A DNA stretch of 64,000 nucleotides from the NCBI GenBank assembly GCA_031368215.1, contig JANLRD010000009.1, forward strand, positions 1 to 64,000, written 5' to 3'. The position numbers and the translations under genes were made by a program. Under the pieces are notes generated by a model. It saw only the letters and a program-made list of their open reading frames with translations. It searched no databases and had not been told where the DNA came from. This document shows positions 17,690-26,378 of this stretch, piece after piece (position 1 is the first letter of the stretch; each line of letters begins with the position of its first letter). The DNA is from JANLQX01 sp031368215 (GTDB lineage: Bacteria > Actinomycetota > Acidimicrobiia > Acidimicrobiales > JANYDT01).

Positions 17690-18942
17690 ATGGAGCTCAC
17701 CTACCCGCCCGAAGCCACCGCCTACCGGGAGCAGATCCGTGGCTTCCTCCGGGCGAACCTTCCTGCGGATTGGAACGGTATCGGCGCGCTCAGTCACGCC
17801 GACGCGATTGCGTTCACCACGAAGTGGCGCGCAACCTTGAGCGCCAGCGGCTACCTCGCTCTCAACTGGCCGAAGGAGTACTCCGGCGCCGGTCTCTCAC
17901 CGCTCGAATCCGTCGTGCTGGCCGAGGAGTTCGCCCGGGCCGGCGTCCCGACGGGCGGACCGAACGACGGCTTCGGTATCGGCATGCTCGGCAACACCAT
18001 GCTGAAGTGGGGGACCGAGGAGCAGAAGCACCACTACCTCCCGAAGGTGTTGAGCGGGGAGCACCTGTGGTGCCAGGGTTACAGCGAACCGGCGGCGGGC
18101 AGCGATCTCGGCAACCTCGGCTGTCGTGCGGTGCTCGACGGTGACGAGTGGGTCATCAACGGTCAGAAGATCTGGACCACCCAGGGCCACCTCGCGAACC
18201 ACATCTTCGTGCTGGCGCGCACCGCCCCGAACGAGGCGAAGCACCGTGGCATCTCGTTCCTCCTCGTCGACATGCGCCAGCCCGGTGTCGAGGTTCGTCC
18301 GATCAAGATGATGTCGGGGGAGTCGGACTTCAACGAGGTGTTCTTCACCGATGCCCGCTGCGCCAAGGAAGCAGTTCTGGGCGAAGTGAACGGCGGATGG
18401 GCCGTAGCGATGACGTTGCTCGGCAACGAGCGTGGAGCGGGGGCGGCTGTGAATGCCATCAGCTTTCGCGGCGAGCTCAACAAGTTGACGGTCCTGGCCA
18501 GGGAACGCGGTGCAACGAGCGACCCGATCATCCGTCAGCGACTCGCACGTGCGCATACGAAGGTCGAGATCATGCGGTACTTCGGCTACAAAGCGTTGAC
18601 CAACTTCCTCCACGGCAAGCACCCGGGCCCGATGCCTCCATCGGCAAGCTGTTCTGGAGCGAGTACCACAAGGAGGTCACCGAGTTGTCCGTCGACATCC
18701 TCGGTGCCGAGGCGATGGTACCCACGGGACAAGCACCGCAGACGGCGTTCCGCACTGATCAGCCGGGCTCGCCGAACGACACCGCCAACTGGGTCGGCGT
18801 GTTCTACAACGCCCGCGCCGGCACGATTTACGCCGGCACGAGTCAGGTGCAGAAGGGCATCGTGGGCGAGCAGATCCTCGGATTGCCGAAGGAGCCCCGG
18901 GCCGACGGCGGCCCGTGGAACACCATCCCCGGCCACGGCTGA
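17690..18942 (+). pseudogene. Acyl-CoA dehydrogenase, one-base frameshift
   Basis: The first frame (ATG 17690 to about 18630) encodes an acyl-CoA dehydrogenase N-terminal and middle domain, including WCQGYSEPAAGSDLGNL and the FAD-contacting IWTTQGHLANH. The homology then continues in another frame as DASIGKLFWSEYHKEV through VFYNARAGTIYAGTSQVQKGIVGEQILGLPKEPR, ending at TGA 18942. Adding one C to the CCC at 18628-18630 fuses both halves into a normal protein of about 417 residues. Every domain of the family is present, so the break is recent or artefactual. If intact it would catalyse alpha,beta-dehydrogenation of an acyl-CoA. Confidence 0.88.
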
Positions 18943-18956
18943 GTCACTCGTGGCAC

Positions 18957-18997
18957 GGGATCCCCGAAGGGGCCGCTGGCCGAAGCGGTCCGGGGGA
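18957..18997. terminator. Possible bidirectional terminator hairpins
   Basis: Between the convergent acyl-CoA dehydrogenase and the secreted-protein gene lies a GC-rich stretch that can fold as CCCCGAAGGGG or as GGCCGCT paired with AGCGGTCC. No T-run follows, so Rho-independent function is uncertain. Confidence 0.3.
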
Positions 18998-19055
18998 CAC
19001 CATCGCCGGCGCGACGGCGGAGTGGTCTTGGTGGACACGCCGGACCCGAGGGGTC

Positions 19056-19499
19056 CTACTTACCGCACACTTTCAGGCCGTAGGCAGCCGCCTGCTTGTT
19101 GGAGGTCGCGAAGACCTGCTCATTGTTCATGATGCTCTGCGGGTCCTTCGCGATTGTGTCGATCGCCTTGCCGAGTTCCTTGAGCATGCTGTCGATCTTC
19201 GCCTTTTCGGCCTTCGGCTGTGCGAGCTTACGAATCTCCTTCACCTGGTTTCTGAGGAGGGGAACAGCTTTCGCAGCGAAGGCCTTCAGCGCGGCAGGCG
19301 TGGGCGGGGTATTCGGCGCGAGGTCGGCGAACACCTTCTTGCTTAGCGCGTCCATTTTCGTGTTGCCGGCGGTACAGATCTTGTCGGCCGCGGCGATGAA
19401 GCTCGCCTTCGAAGGTTCCGCTGCTCCGGCCGGTCGACCTCCCGTTGCCAACATCAGGGCGACGAACACGATCGTTGTTGCTTTCCGAAGCGTTGTCAT
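19056..19499 (-). CDS. Small secreted protein with one disulfide pair
   Basis: This 147-residue product begins MTTLRKATTIVFVALMLATGG, a clean Sec signal peptide with cleavage probable near the Ala-Gly-Ala-Ala at residues 25-28. The mature part is helical and Lys/Ala-rich, with two Cys (DKICTAG and KVCGK at the end) that could form one disulfide. AGGGGG lies five bases before the ATG at 19499 and supports this start. The same frame is open into the preceding broken gene. I do not recognise the family; a periplasmic or extracytoplasmic helical-bundle protein is a fair description. Confidence 0.8.
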   Translation of the reverse strand: MTTLRKATTIVFVALMLATGGRPAGAAEPSKASFIAAADKICTAGNTKMDALSKKVFADLAPNTPPTPAALKAFAAKAVPLLRNQVKEIRKLAQPKAEKAKIDSMLKELGKAIDTIAKDPQSIMNNEQVFATSNKQAAAYGLKVCGK

Positions 19500-19567
19500 G
19501 GATTCCCCCTTGGTTGAGATTGCACAATGCCGGAGTTTCGCAGGGCCGTCAAGGAGGCCCTCAACTC

Positions 19568-19960
19568 CTACGGGTCCGGCTGATCCCGGGGTCTGCGCGT
19601 TCGGGTCGAATGCCATGTCTGCTTTGCATTCTGTGGGGTCGACACCAAGCTTCTGACACAACTCCTGGAAGACGATCCATCGTTCGTTGCCGGTGCTGTG
19701 AAAGCGAAGGAAGAAGGGGCGCTCCGACCAGGCGAACGGCTCATCGGTGATCCCGTGGATGAACAAGAGCAGCGCAGCGAAGTGCACTGCCGCTTGGCCC
19801 TCGCGCGCGCTCGTCTGGCCGTCGCTGCCTCGAGCGCGTCGAGGTCGTAGCCGACGCCGTCGTGCCACATCTCGTAGGTGACGTGCATGCTCTTCCGAAA
19901 ACGCTCGATCGCGGTCTCGTTGGCTGCGCCCTCCTCACTGGGACGGTCATCGGGGATCAC
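19568..19960 (-). pseudogene. Hypothetical gene with frameshift
   Basis: From GTG 19960 the first frame reads VIPDDRPSEEGAANETAIERF and then MHVTYEMWHDGVGYDLDALEAAT. Protein-like sequence then switches frame to REGQAAVHFAALLLFIHGITDE, followed by ERWIVFQELCQKLGVDPTEC. One extra C in the CGCGCGCGC run at 19802-19810 rejoins them. After the second part the frame stays open into the downstream secreted-protein gene, so its true stop is unclear and a second indel may exist; the first frame stops at 19568. No family is recognised. It lies directly upstream of, and may be co-transcribed with, the secreted-protein gene. Confidence 0.55.
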
Positions 19961-20183
19961 GTGACGAGTCTCCTCGAAACACTGTTCGCGGTGCTGAAGG
20001 ACGCTGGTCGGTCTGAGCGCCATGGAGCGGTCCGTCGCAGCGAAGTCGTCAGTTGCCCACGGCGATTGACGCCACCGAAGCCCGGCGTTACGGTCGCCCC
20101 AGAGGCGAAGAGTGTTTGCGCCGCAAGCCGGTTGCCTTTGCACTGAGTATCGGATCCCACGGATCCGGGAAACGGAATCGAAT

Positions 20184-20498
20184 ATGGGATGGGTCATCGT
20201 CAACCATTGGGACCGTCGCGACACTGCGTCACGAGAGGATTTCGGCGCAGCTGCCTACGCCGTCTGCCGCGCCGCCAGAGGGCATCGTGGGATCACGTCT
20301 GCCAAGTACTACTGGGCGACCGCCGATCAGATCGTCGTTGCGTACGACACCGACGATCTGCCTGGCTTCTACGGGCCCGGAACCAAGGAGAATGGGGCGG
20401 CGATGTTCACGATGGCCGACCGGGCCAGATTGGTCGGCACCGAAACATGGGTGGACGCAGGCCAAGGTAGCGCCGTCTACAAGGACGCGGGTAGGTAG
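20184..20498 (+). CDS. Hypothetical protein, 104 aa
   Basis: The frame begins MGWVIVNHWDRRDTASREDF and contains TSAKYYWATADQIVVAYDTDDL and GAAMFTMADRARLVGTETWVD. This alternation of strands and helices resembles small ferredoxin-like (ABM/DUF3303-type) folds, but the match is only by eye. ATG 20184 is preferred over an earlier in-frame start because upstream translation is not protein-like. A long stem-loop follows about 50 bases after the stop. Confidence 0.6.
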   Translation: MGWVIVNHWDRRDTASREDFGAAAYAVCRAARGHRGITSAKYYWATADQIVVAYDTDDLPGFYGPGTKENGAAMFTMADRARLVGTETWVDAGQGSAVYKDAGR

Positions 20499-20548
20499 TT
20501 CTGCTCGCCTTTGCCGCCGCGCAGGGGTTCGTGCTCGGCAATTGGTTC

Positions 20549-20586
20549 GGTTCCCCGGGCGGTTCCGTCAAACCGTCCTGGGAACC
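20549..20586 (+). terminator. Strong 16-bp stem-loop
   Basis: Bases 20549-20564 pair with 20571-20586 around a 6-base loop, with one mismatch and one G-U pair. It sits about 50 bases after a plus-strand stop and about 170 bases after the end of the convergent MFS gene. It has no T-run, so it may work with Rho or only protect mRNA ends. Confidence 0.5.
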
Positions 20587-20757
20587 TTGCCGGTTCGGGC
20601 GAGCACGAAGCGCATGATTTTGTGGGCGACGTCGGCGGTCCTTCTTTCCCCATCGGACACCGGTGGGACTCTGGGGAACTGTGCTCCGGTGGTTGCACGG
20701 TACGAGACCGCAGGCACCGCGCCCACGGGCAAAGGACGTCTCCCGTCCGGCCGACGG

Positions 20758-21966
20758 TCACCCAGCGGGACGGCGTGATCGCCGAAACGTCAAGGCACCG
20801 ACGACAACCGCCAAAGCGAGGGCGATGCCGCCCGCGGTGATCAGCGGACCACGTCCCGAGCCGTTCCATGCCAGACCGGCCCATGCGCCGGCGATGATCG
20901 ACCCGACACCGGCGGCACCGCCCTGCAGGCCGAGCGCCCGACCGCGTGTTCCCGATCCGACCGTTGTTGAGATCCAGGCCTTCGAGACGCCATCGGTCAG
21001 CGCGGTGTAAATGCCGTAGAGGGCAAAGATGGGCCACACCCACGCAGCGTTCGTTGCCAGTCCGAGGCCGAGGTACGAGACGCCGAAGATGGCGAATCCG
21101 ACGCCGATGATCGCCTGCTTCGGCACGCGGTCGGCAAGCACGCCCGCGGGATAGCTGGCGAGCGTATAAGTGAGGTTGTACAACGCGTAGGCCGCAATAA
21201 CTGCAGACACGCTCAGCCCGAGGTGCTTGGCCCGGACGATGAGCAGCGCGTCGGAGAAGTTCACGAACGCGAAGGCGGACAGGATGGTGAACGGACCCCA
21301 GAACGCCTTCGGCAGTCGAGTCGTTCCCTGCCTCTCCGGACACGCTGCATGCGGACTCCGGATCGCCGGTCCGGCCGAGGACTCGCGCACGAACATCACC
21401 CCGGCGGCACTCAACACCGCCGGGATGACCGCAATGACGAAGACAGGCCGGTAGTGACGATGGAACATCTCGAACAGGCCGAGGCCGAGCAATGGTCCGA
21501 TCACCGCGCCGGCGGAATCCATCGCCCGGTGGAAGCCGAACGCACGGCCGAGATGTTCACGGGGAACGTCGTCGGCGATGAGGGCGTCGCGAGGTACTCC
21601 GCGCACGCCCTTCCCGAAGCGGTCGAGCATGCGCGCGAAGAGCACCAGCGGCCAGACCGTCGAGACGGCGATGAGTGCTTTCGCCGCTGCCGCAACGCCA
21701 TACCCCGCGCCGATGAGCGGGCGCCGCCGCCATCGGTCGGCCAATCGTCCCGAGATGATCTTCGTGAGCGCCGCGACCCCGTCGGCAAGTCCTTCGATGA
21801 GTCCGACCACGGCGACCGGAGCTCCGAGCACGCCGGTGATGAACAGCGGCAGGATCGGATACAGCATCTCCGACGCGGTGTCCTGCAGCAGACTCACGAC
21901 CGACAGCGTCTTGAGGTTCCGCGTCAGCCAGGCCCGGTGGTCGACTCGTGCTCTCGGGTGGTTCAC
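20758..21966 (-). CDS. MFS transporter
   Basis: This 402-residue membrane protein has about 12 predicted helices and the major facilitator loop motifs: ISGRLADRWRRRPLIGAGY between helices 2 and 3, a matching GVLADRVPKQAI in the second half, and LDRFGKGVRGVPRDALIAD. It is probably a drug- or metabolite-proton antiporter in the inner membrane; the substrate is unknown. GTG 21966 is chosen because helix 1 begins at LKTLSVVSLLQD shortly after it. The open frame continues upstream opposite the secreted hydrolase, but that part is antisense noise. Confidence 0.88.
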   Translation of the reverse strand: MNHPRARVDHRAWLTRNLKTLSVVSLLQDTASEMLYPILPLFITGVLGAPVAVVGLIEGLADGVAALTKIISGRLADRWRRRPLIGAGYGVAAAAKALIAVSTVWPLVLFARMLDRFGKGVRGVPRDALIADDVPREHLGRAFGFHRAMDSAGAVIGPLLGLGLFEMFHRHYRPVFVIAVIPAVLSAAGVMFVRESSAGPAIRSPHAACPERQGTTRLPKAFWGPFTILSAFAFVNFSDALLIVRAKHLGLSVSAVIAAYALYNLTYTLASYPAGVLADRVPKQAIIGVGFAIFGVSYLGLGLATNAAWVWPIFALYGIYTALTDGVSKAWISTTVGSGTRGRALGLQGGAAGVGSIIAGAWAGLAWNGSGRGPLITAGGIALALAVVVGALTFRRSRRPAG

Positions 21967-22200
21967 GGCGCGGCCTTGCCGCTGCCCCAGCCGCTCGTGG
22001 CCACCGGTCGCGGCAACGTCATGATCTGGCCCGCGGCGCCGCGAGGTCCTTGCTCGACGAGGCCACCTGCATCGCCGGACCAGAACGACTCGGCCGCTCT
22101 TGGTGCAGGGATGGCCACCCACCCATCCCACCATGTCGGACGGCTTGCGCCATAGAGGCGTTCGTCCCGCGACGCCCGGCCCGTCTGTCACGCTGAAGAG

Positions 22201-23907
22201 GTGTTCGGGGTGTCCACGTCGAGGGTTCGGGCGCGTCGGGGTGAAGAGCGTGCTCGACGTCACCGCGTGGTGCGCTTCCTGCTGGTTGCTCTCCTGCTCT
22301 CCGCGGGTGCCGGCCGCGAGGTGTCGGCCGCGCCTTCGAAACCGGTCGCTTCCTCCACTTCGTCGACCCCGTCGACCTCGTCCGCTCCGACGATCACGAC
22401 CAGCGGAACCGGAACACGGGTTCATGCCATCCGAACGACGTTCTTCGACGGCGGCGTTCGCCCACTGACCGTCGGAACCACGACGACGCCGGTGAGGAGC
22501 TGGGGCGTCGTAAGCGCACCTACCGATGGGCGCGGGCCGTTTCCACTCGTGATCCTCTTCCACGGCGCGCACTCCTTCTGCGCATCGGGTCGGGCGCGTA
22601 AGTGGCCGTGCCCGGACGGTACGGAGGTGCCGAACCATGACGGCTTCTCGTGGCTCGCCGAGGCGCTGGCCCGCCAGGGTTTTGTCACCATCGCCATCGG
22701 CATGAACGCGGAGTTCGCTCGACCGTCCGACGAGGTCGGGGAAGTCGCCGCATCGCTGGTGGAACGAGACGTTCTCGCGCCGCTGTCGGTTCCCGGAGCG
22801 AAGTTCGCTTCGTGGCTGGATCCGGTAGTGGTCGACCGGTCGGCCATCATTCTCATCGGTCATTCGCGAGGGGGAGCGGTCGCCGCCGTGCTCGGACGTG
22901 GCGATCCGGGGCGTCGATTGTCCGTGCCCGTAGCCGCTTCGGTGCTGATCGCTCCCACTTCCGACACCGTCAGCCCCGAGCTTCTTGCCGATGTGCCGTC
23001 TGCTGTGGTGATCGGGAGCTGCGACGGTGACTCCGGGGTGGACGGTGGTGCGTTCCTGACGGCGGCGGTGCCTCGCGTCCGTCGCAGTCCGATCGCGCTG
23101 TTCTTGATGCGCGGCGCGACACACAACGCGGTCAATGAACGACTGAGTCCAGAGTCTCCTGATCGGGCGAATCCGGATTGTGCCGACAACGTCAGGCTCG
23201 GCCCAGCCGCCCAGCGATCGGAACTTGCGGATCTCGTGCCGCAGGTCGTACGCGCGCTGATCGGTTATGCGGTAGCACCCACGGCCGCGCGGTCGCTGCT
23301 CGATGTCACGCGTGCAGACGATCGACTCGCTCCGGGGATCCGACTGGTGCAGCTCGATCCGACCATTCGTCGTCGAACCCTCTTGGCACCGTCGGCCGGT
23401 TGGCCGATCGCCGAGGCGAAGGTCGCGGGACTGCGCATCGTCCGATGCCCGGCGGGCATGTCGTCGCCGTTTCTTGCTCCCGGCACGGAGTCTTGCCACC
23501 GCGTGGAACTGAGCGAGTTGGTCGGCCGGCCGGCATCGCTCCATCTCGACTGGACGGCTGTCGGAGGAACGCTCCGGCTGTCGCACCGGCGTCTCCCCGC
23601 GGGCGCGGTGCTCGTCGTCCGAGCCTTCGCCGATCCGCTGAGCGTCGCCCCCAGCGCGGATGTCACGGCGACCGTCACCGGCTCCGATCCGGGCCAGGCG
23701 CTGCCGCCATGGTCGGCGCAAGTTCGGTTCCCGGCCGCATCGGTCGGGGCGCCGATCGCCGAGGCCGGACTGCGGCGCGGGGCCGTGCTGTGGTCCGAAC
23801 GTCGTATCGTGCTTCCGTCGGCCACATCGGCCACGACGCTGACGATTACCGGCCCGGGCAACGGGGCGCTCGACGTCGTCGGGATCGAAGCGGTGACGAC
23901 CCGATGA
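22201..23907 (+). CDS. Secreted alpha/beta-hydrolase
   Basis: This 568-residue protein has an Arg-rich N-terminus followed by VVRFLLVALLLSAGAG, a Sec signal peptide, and then a Ser/Thr-rich linker (residues about 45-65). LVILFHGAHSF gives the oxyanion strand, IILIGHSRGGAVAAVLG the GxSxG nucleophile, and GATHNAVNE a plausible catalytic His. The C-terminal ~200 residues look like beta-sandwich material. It is probably an extracellular esterase or lipase of the chlorophyllase/PET-hydrolase-like group. GTG 22201 is used; a shorter start at the GTG of VVRFLL would leave a tidier signal peptide. Confidence 0.8.
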   Translation: MFGVSTSRVRARRGEERARRHRVVRFLLVALLLSAGAGREVSAAPSKPVASSTSSTPSTSSAPTITTSGTGTRVHAIRTTFFDGGVRPLTVGTTTTPVRSWGVVSAPTDGRGPFPLVILFHGAHSFCASGRARKWPCPDGTEVPNHDGFSWLAEALARQGFVTIAIGMNAEFARPSDEVGEVAASLVERDVLAPLSVPGAKFASWLDPVVVDRSAIILIGHSRGGAVAAVLGRGDPGRRLSVPVAASVLIAPTSDTVSPELLADVPSAVVIGSCDGDSGVDGGAFLTAAVPRVRRSPIALFLMRGATHNAVNERLSPESPDRANPDCADNVRLGPAAQRSELADLVPQVVRALIGYAVAPTAARSLLDVTRADDRLAPGIRLVQLDPTIRRRTLLAPSAGWPIAEAKVAGLRIVRCPAGMSSPFLAPGTESCHRVELSELVGRPASLHLDWTAVGGTLRLSHRRLPAGAVLVVRAFADPLSVAPSADVTATVTGSDPGQALPPWSAQVRFPAASVGAPIAEAGLRRGAVLWSERRIVLPSATSATTLTITGPGNGALDVVGIEAVTTR

Positions 23908-23933
23908 CCCGATGACTCGAGGCGGCCGCGGGG

Positions 23934-25163
23934 CTACTCGATGACTTCGAAGGTGAGCCCCGCATCGCCTCGCAGCGCTTCGAGGAGCGCGCCACCCATC
24001 GACGTGGACGGCGTCCAGAAGCCGCCAGGCGTCGTCCCCCGGTCAACGCCAACGAGCGTGAGCGCAGCGGCAACCATCATCTTGGCAGTGGATCCGTACC
24101 CCGGATCGCGGTCGCCGGTGACCTTCACGGTGATGCGCCGGCGGGACTTCGTCTCGCCGAAGAACCGGAGGTCGAAGTACCCCTTCGCCTGCGAGGCAGG
24201 GGACGGCCCCTCGCCGGGTTTGGGAAGCACGAAACGGGACAGAGCGCCCCGTACCGGACCGAGAAGCGACGCAGCCATGAATCCGCCCATCGCGCCGGCC
24301 ACACCGGACGCCTTCGCGGCACCGAGGGGTCCGGTTCCGGTGAGCATCGCCTCGTCATAGAGGAAGTCCTCGCCCCAGGGCCGATCGAGCAGGGCATGAC
24401 TGCGCTGCACGACTTTGGTGTTGATGCCCGCCATCACGAACGGAGCGAGCCATTGGCCCGACAGATCGTCGCGCTGAGGGAAGGTCACGTTCGGCTGGGT
24501 CGGCCCGGTGCGGAGGTGGGCCGGAGCCAGGGCGTAGGGGTTCTTCATGACGTCGCGCAGGTCAGGGTTCTTCGACATTTCGGCGACGACGTTGAGGAGA
24601 CTGGCGATCGTCCCGCCGCTTGCCCCACCACGCGCCCCAGCGAGCCGCATCCCGATCCGTACACACGGTTCGCCGAAACGCTCGACGCTCTGCTGCTGCG
24701 TGAACCAGACGCCCATGTCGGAGGGGATCGAGTCGAAACCGCAGGAATGCACGATCCTCGCACCGGAGACCGTCGCGGCGACCGTGTGGGCATCGATCAT
24801 CTGCCGCATCCACTGCGGTTCGCCGGTGAGGTCGACGTAGTCCGTCCCTTCCTCGGCGCACGCCTGCACCAGGTTCGAACCGTGCAGGGCATACGGCCCG
24901 ACGGTCGACGCGACCACCCGGGCGCGCCGGGCGAGTGCGCGCATCTCGTCGAGATCACCGGCATCGGCCACGATGCGGTCGACGGTCGCGAGGGTCGTGG
25001 CTGCAACCTCGCCGAGTTTCGCTGCGTTGCGGCCGGCCATCGCCCACCGAAGCTTCCGGTCACCGCGCTCGACAAGATGCCCGACGACGATCTGGCCGAC
25101 GAAGCTCGTGGCCCCGAAGACGATCAGATCGAACGGGCGTTGGTCACGATCGGGAGTGCTCAC
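23934..25163 (-). CDS. Saccharopine-dehydrogenase-like / trans-acting enoyl reductase family
   Basis: This 409-residue protein starts with an NAD(P)-binding Rossmann motif, LIVFGATSFVGQIV, followed by WAMAGRNAAKL and VVASTVGPYALHGSNLVQAC. DYVDLTGEPQWMRQMID and HSCGFDSIPSDMGVWF are hallmarks of the Rv2449c/Rv2953-type family. Its mycobacterial members include the trans-acting enoyl reductase of phthiocerol lipid synthesis. Here it is probably a membrane-lipid or polyketide-related reductase; there is no PKS gene in the window. It is convergent with the secreted hydrolase and upstream (same strand) of nothing obvious. Confidence 0.85.
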   Translation of the reverse strand: MSTPDRDQRPFDLIVFGATSFVGQIVVGHLVERGDRKLRWAMAGRNAAKLGEVAATTLATVDRIVADAGDLDEMRALARRARVVASTVGPYALHGSNLVQACAEEGTDYVDLTGEPQWMRQMIDAHTVAATVSGARIVHSCGFDSIPSDMGVWFTQQQSVERFGEPCVRIGMRLAGARGGASGGTIASLLNVVAEMSKNPDLRDVMKNPYALAPAHLRTGPTQPNVTFPQRDDLSGQWLAPFVMAGINTKVVQRSHALLDRPWGEDFLYDEAMLTGTGPLGAAKASGVAGAMGGFMAASLLGPVRGALSRFVLPKPGEGPSPASQAKGYFDLRFFGETKSRRRITVKVTGDRDPGYGSTAKMMVAAALTLVGVDRGTTPGGFWTPSTSMGGALLEALRGDAGLTFEVIE

Positions 25164-25181
25164 CCCACAAGCGTGCCACCG

Positions 25182-25733
25182 TTACTGCGACGGGGTGTCT
25201 CCTTGCGCCGCACCGAAGGCGTCGGTCACCCATTTCCAATGCATCCGGCCGTGTCCGGCGTTGGCGGCGAGAACGCCGCCGATCGAACCGTCGGCCCAGG
25301 GAGCGCCCGGGAGCTTCTCGCCGAGTTGGTCGTCGCTGAGCTCCGACAGGAGGGTGAGGGTGACCGCCCGGGACTCCTGTCCGAGCGCCACGACTTCGTC
25401 GAACGATTTGCCAGCGTGCTTGCGCTGCCATTGGTCGGTCATGGCGTGCACCGTGGCCATGATCTCCTCGGTGGTCCGCTGCTTCCCGGAGTCGTCGGAC
25501 CGGAGTCCAACCGGGTTGGCGTGCCCGGTGAGGTGCCGACGCACCATGGCGACAAAGTTGTGCTCGATCAGCGAGAGGTGGGCGAGGTGGTCGAGAGCCG
25601 TCCACAGATTCGATGGATCGTGCTCGCTCGGAGTGAGTGGCTGGTGGCGCTCTTCATGCGAGAGCGCCTCGAACTTGGCGAGGAGCCAGATCCGTCCCTC
25701 GTGGAGTTCCTTCTCGATGTCGATACGTCGCAT
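25182..25733 (-). CDS. DinB-like / mycothiol-dependent-type four-helix protein
   Basis: This 183-residue protein has the helical pattern of DinB/MDMPI proteins. NLWTALDHLAHLSLIEHNFV has the first metal-type His, and AANAGHGRMHWKWV carries the C-terminal His pair. These bundles bind a divalent metal through three His, and in actinobacteria often act in thiol-dependent transfer reactions; the substrate is unknown. It precedes the enoyl-reductase-like gene on the same strand with 18 bases between them, so they probably form one transcript. Confidence 0.75.
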   Translation of the reverse strand: MRRIDIEKELHEGRIWLLAKFEALSHEERHQPLTPSEHDPSNLWTALDHLAHLSLIEHNFVAMVRRHLTGHANPVGLRSDDSGKQRTTEEIMATVHAMTDQWQRKHAGKSFDEVVALGQESRAVTLTLLSELSDDQLGEKLPGAPWADGSIGGVLAANAGHGRMHWKWVTDAFGAAQGDTPSQ

Positions 25734-25796
25734 CGTGCCGGTCTAGCCGAGTTGTCGTCCGGCCGTCGATCTCCGATAGAGGGGCGGTCATCTCGG

Positions 25797-25814
25797 CATA
25801 CGGGGAGGGGTATG
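25797..25814 (+). promoter_or_regulatory. CsoR/CstR-type operator
   Basis: CATAC (25797-25801) and GTATG (25810-25814) form an inverted repeat around GGGGAGGG. An ATAC - G-tract - GTAT pattern is the known operator shape of CsoR-family repressors. It lies 15 bases before the repressor start codon, so autorepression is expected. Confidence 0.75.
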
Positions 25815-25828
25815 ACACACTGGTCTCC

Positions 25829-26098
25829 ATGGAACTTCCCGAGGAAACCGTCAGTGACCTGCTCAAGCGGCTCCGCCGCGCCGAGGGCCAGCTTCGAGGC
25901 GTGCAACAGATGCTGACGGAAGGGCGGGATTGTCGTGACATCGTGACGCAGCTGTCGGCCGCGAACAAGGCCGTCGAGCAGGCAGGCTTCGTCCTCATCG
26001 CCGCGGGGCTCACCTGGTGCATTGCCGATCCCAAGCGTTCGGCGAAGCAGGGTTACGATATCGCCGAGGTGCAGAAGATGTTCACCAAGTTGGCCTGA
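25829..26098 (+). CDS. CsoR/CstR-family transcriptional repressor
   Basis: This 89-residue all-helical repressor starts MELPEETVSDLLKRLRRAEG and contains the family segment QLRGVQQMLTEGRDCRDIVTQ. Copper-sensing CsoR uses Cys-His-Cys at spacing 25 and 4. This protein has C35 and C64 at the matching places but Gly60 where the His should be. That makes copper sensing unlikely and resembles persulfide-sensing CstR, which relies on two Cys. ATG 25829 lies just after the operator, leaving an almost leaderless mRNA. It could repress sulfur-detoxification genes; none is adjacent, but a similar box precedes the Cys-rich mini-protein downstream. Confidence 0.88.
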   Translation: MELPEETVSDLLKRLRRAEGQLRGVQQMLTEGRDCRDIVTQLSAANKAVEQAGFVLIAAGLTWCIADPKRSAKQGYDIAEVQKMFTKLA

Positions 26099-26147
26099 GG
26101 TTCACCTGAGCGAAGTTGCGGTTCTTGTCGGCAGCGGGCCCTCGGAC

Positions 26148-26342
26148 CTACCTGCCGAAGAAACGAGCGAAGCGTCCGGACCGAGACGCGCCTGCCTGGT
26201 TTGCGCGTGCCGGTGATCGGGATTCGAAGCGGCACGCGCAGCGTCCATCGACCGGCACGTCACCCAGCACGGCTTCGACATGGGCGCCGCAACCGGCCCA
26301 GGAGGGCTTGTTGCACCACTTGCACTGCACCCGTCTGCACAT
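26148..26342 (-). CDS. Cys-rich small protein, 64 aa
   Basis: The product begins MCRRVQCKWCNKPSWAGCGA and continues HVEAVLGDVPVDGRCACR, then ends with the basic tail RFARFFGR. Six Cys and one His in the first 40 residues (CxxCxK...GCGxH...CxC) suggest zinc or another soft-metal or sulfane-sulfur ligand set. I recall similar short proteins widely in actinobacteria, always uncharacterised. GTG at 26366 is an alternative start that adds VEKCTLGG. It is convergent with the CsoR/CstR-family gene, and the same type of operator overlaps its start, so joint regulation is likely. Confidence 0.75.
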   Translation of the reverse strand: MCRRVQCKWCNKPSWAGCGAHVEAVLGDVPVDGRCACRFESRSPARANQAGASRSGRFARFFGR

Positions 26343-26356
26343 ACCCCCCAGGGTAC
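26340..26356 (-). promoter_or_regulatory. Second CsoR-type box at a start codon
   Basis: On the minus strand the sequence GTACCCTGGGGGGTATG ends in the ATG of the Cys-rich gene. TACCC and GGGTA form an inverted repeat, and the G-tract framed by GTAC/GTAT resembles the box before the repressor gene 540 bases away. Binding there would block transcription or initiation. Confidence 0.6.
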
Positions 26357-26378
26357 ACTTTTCCACCTCCCAGTGGCG

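Noticed and set aside
21967..23721. Upstream half of a 987-codon minus-strand frame joined to the MFS gene
   Set aside because: Arg/His-rich with no helices; it is antisense to the secreted hydrolase, which has a signal peptide and catalytic motifs.
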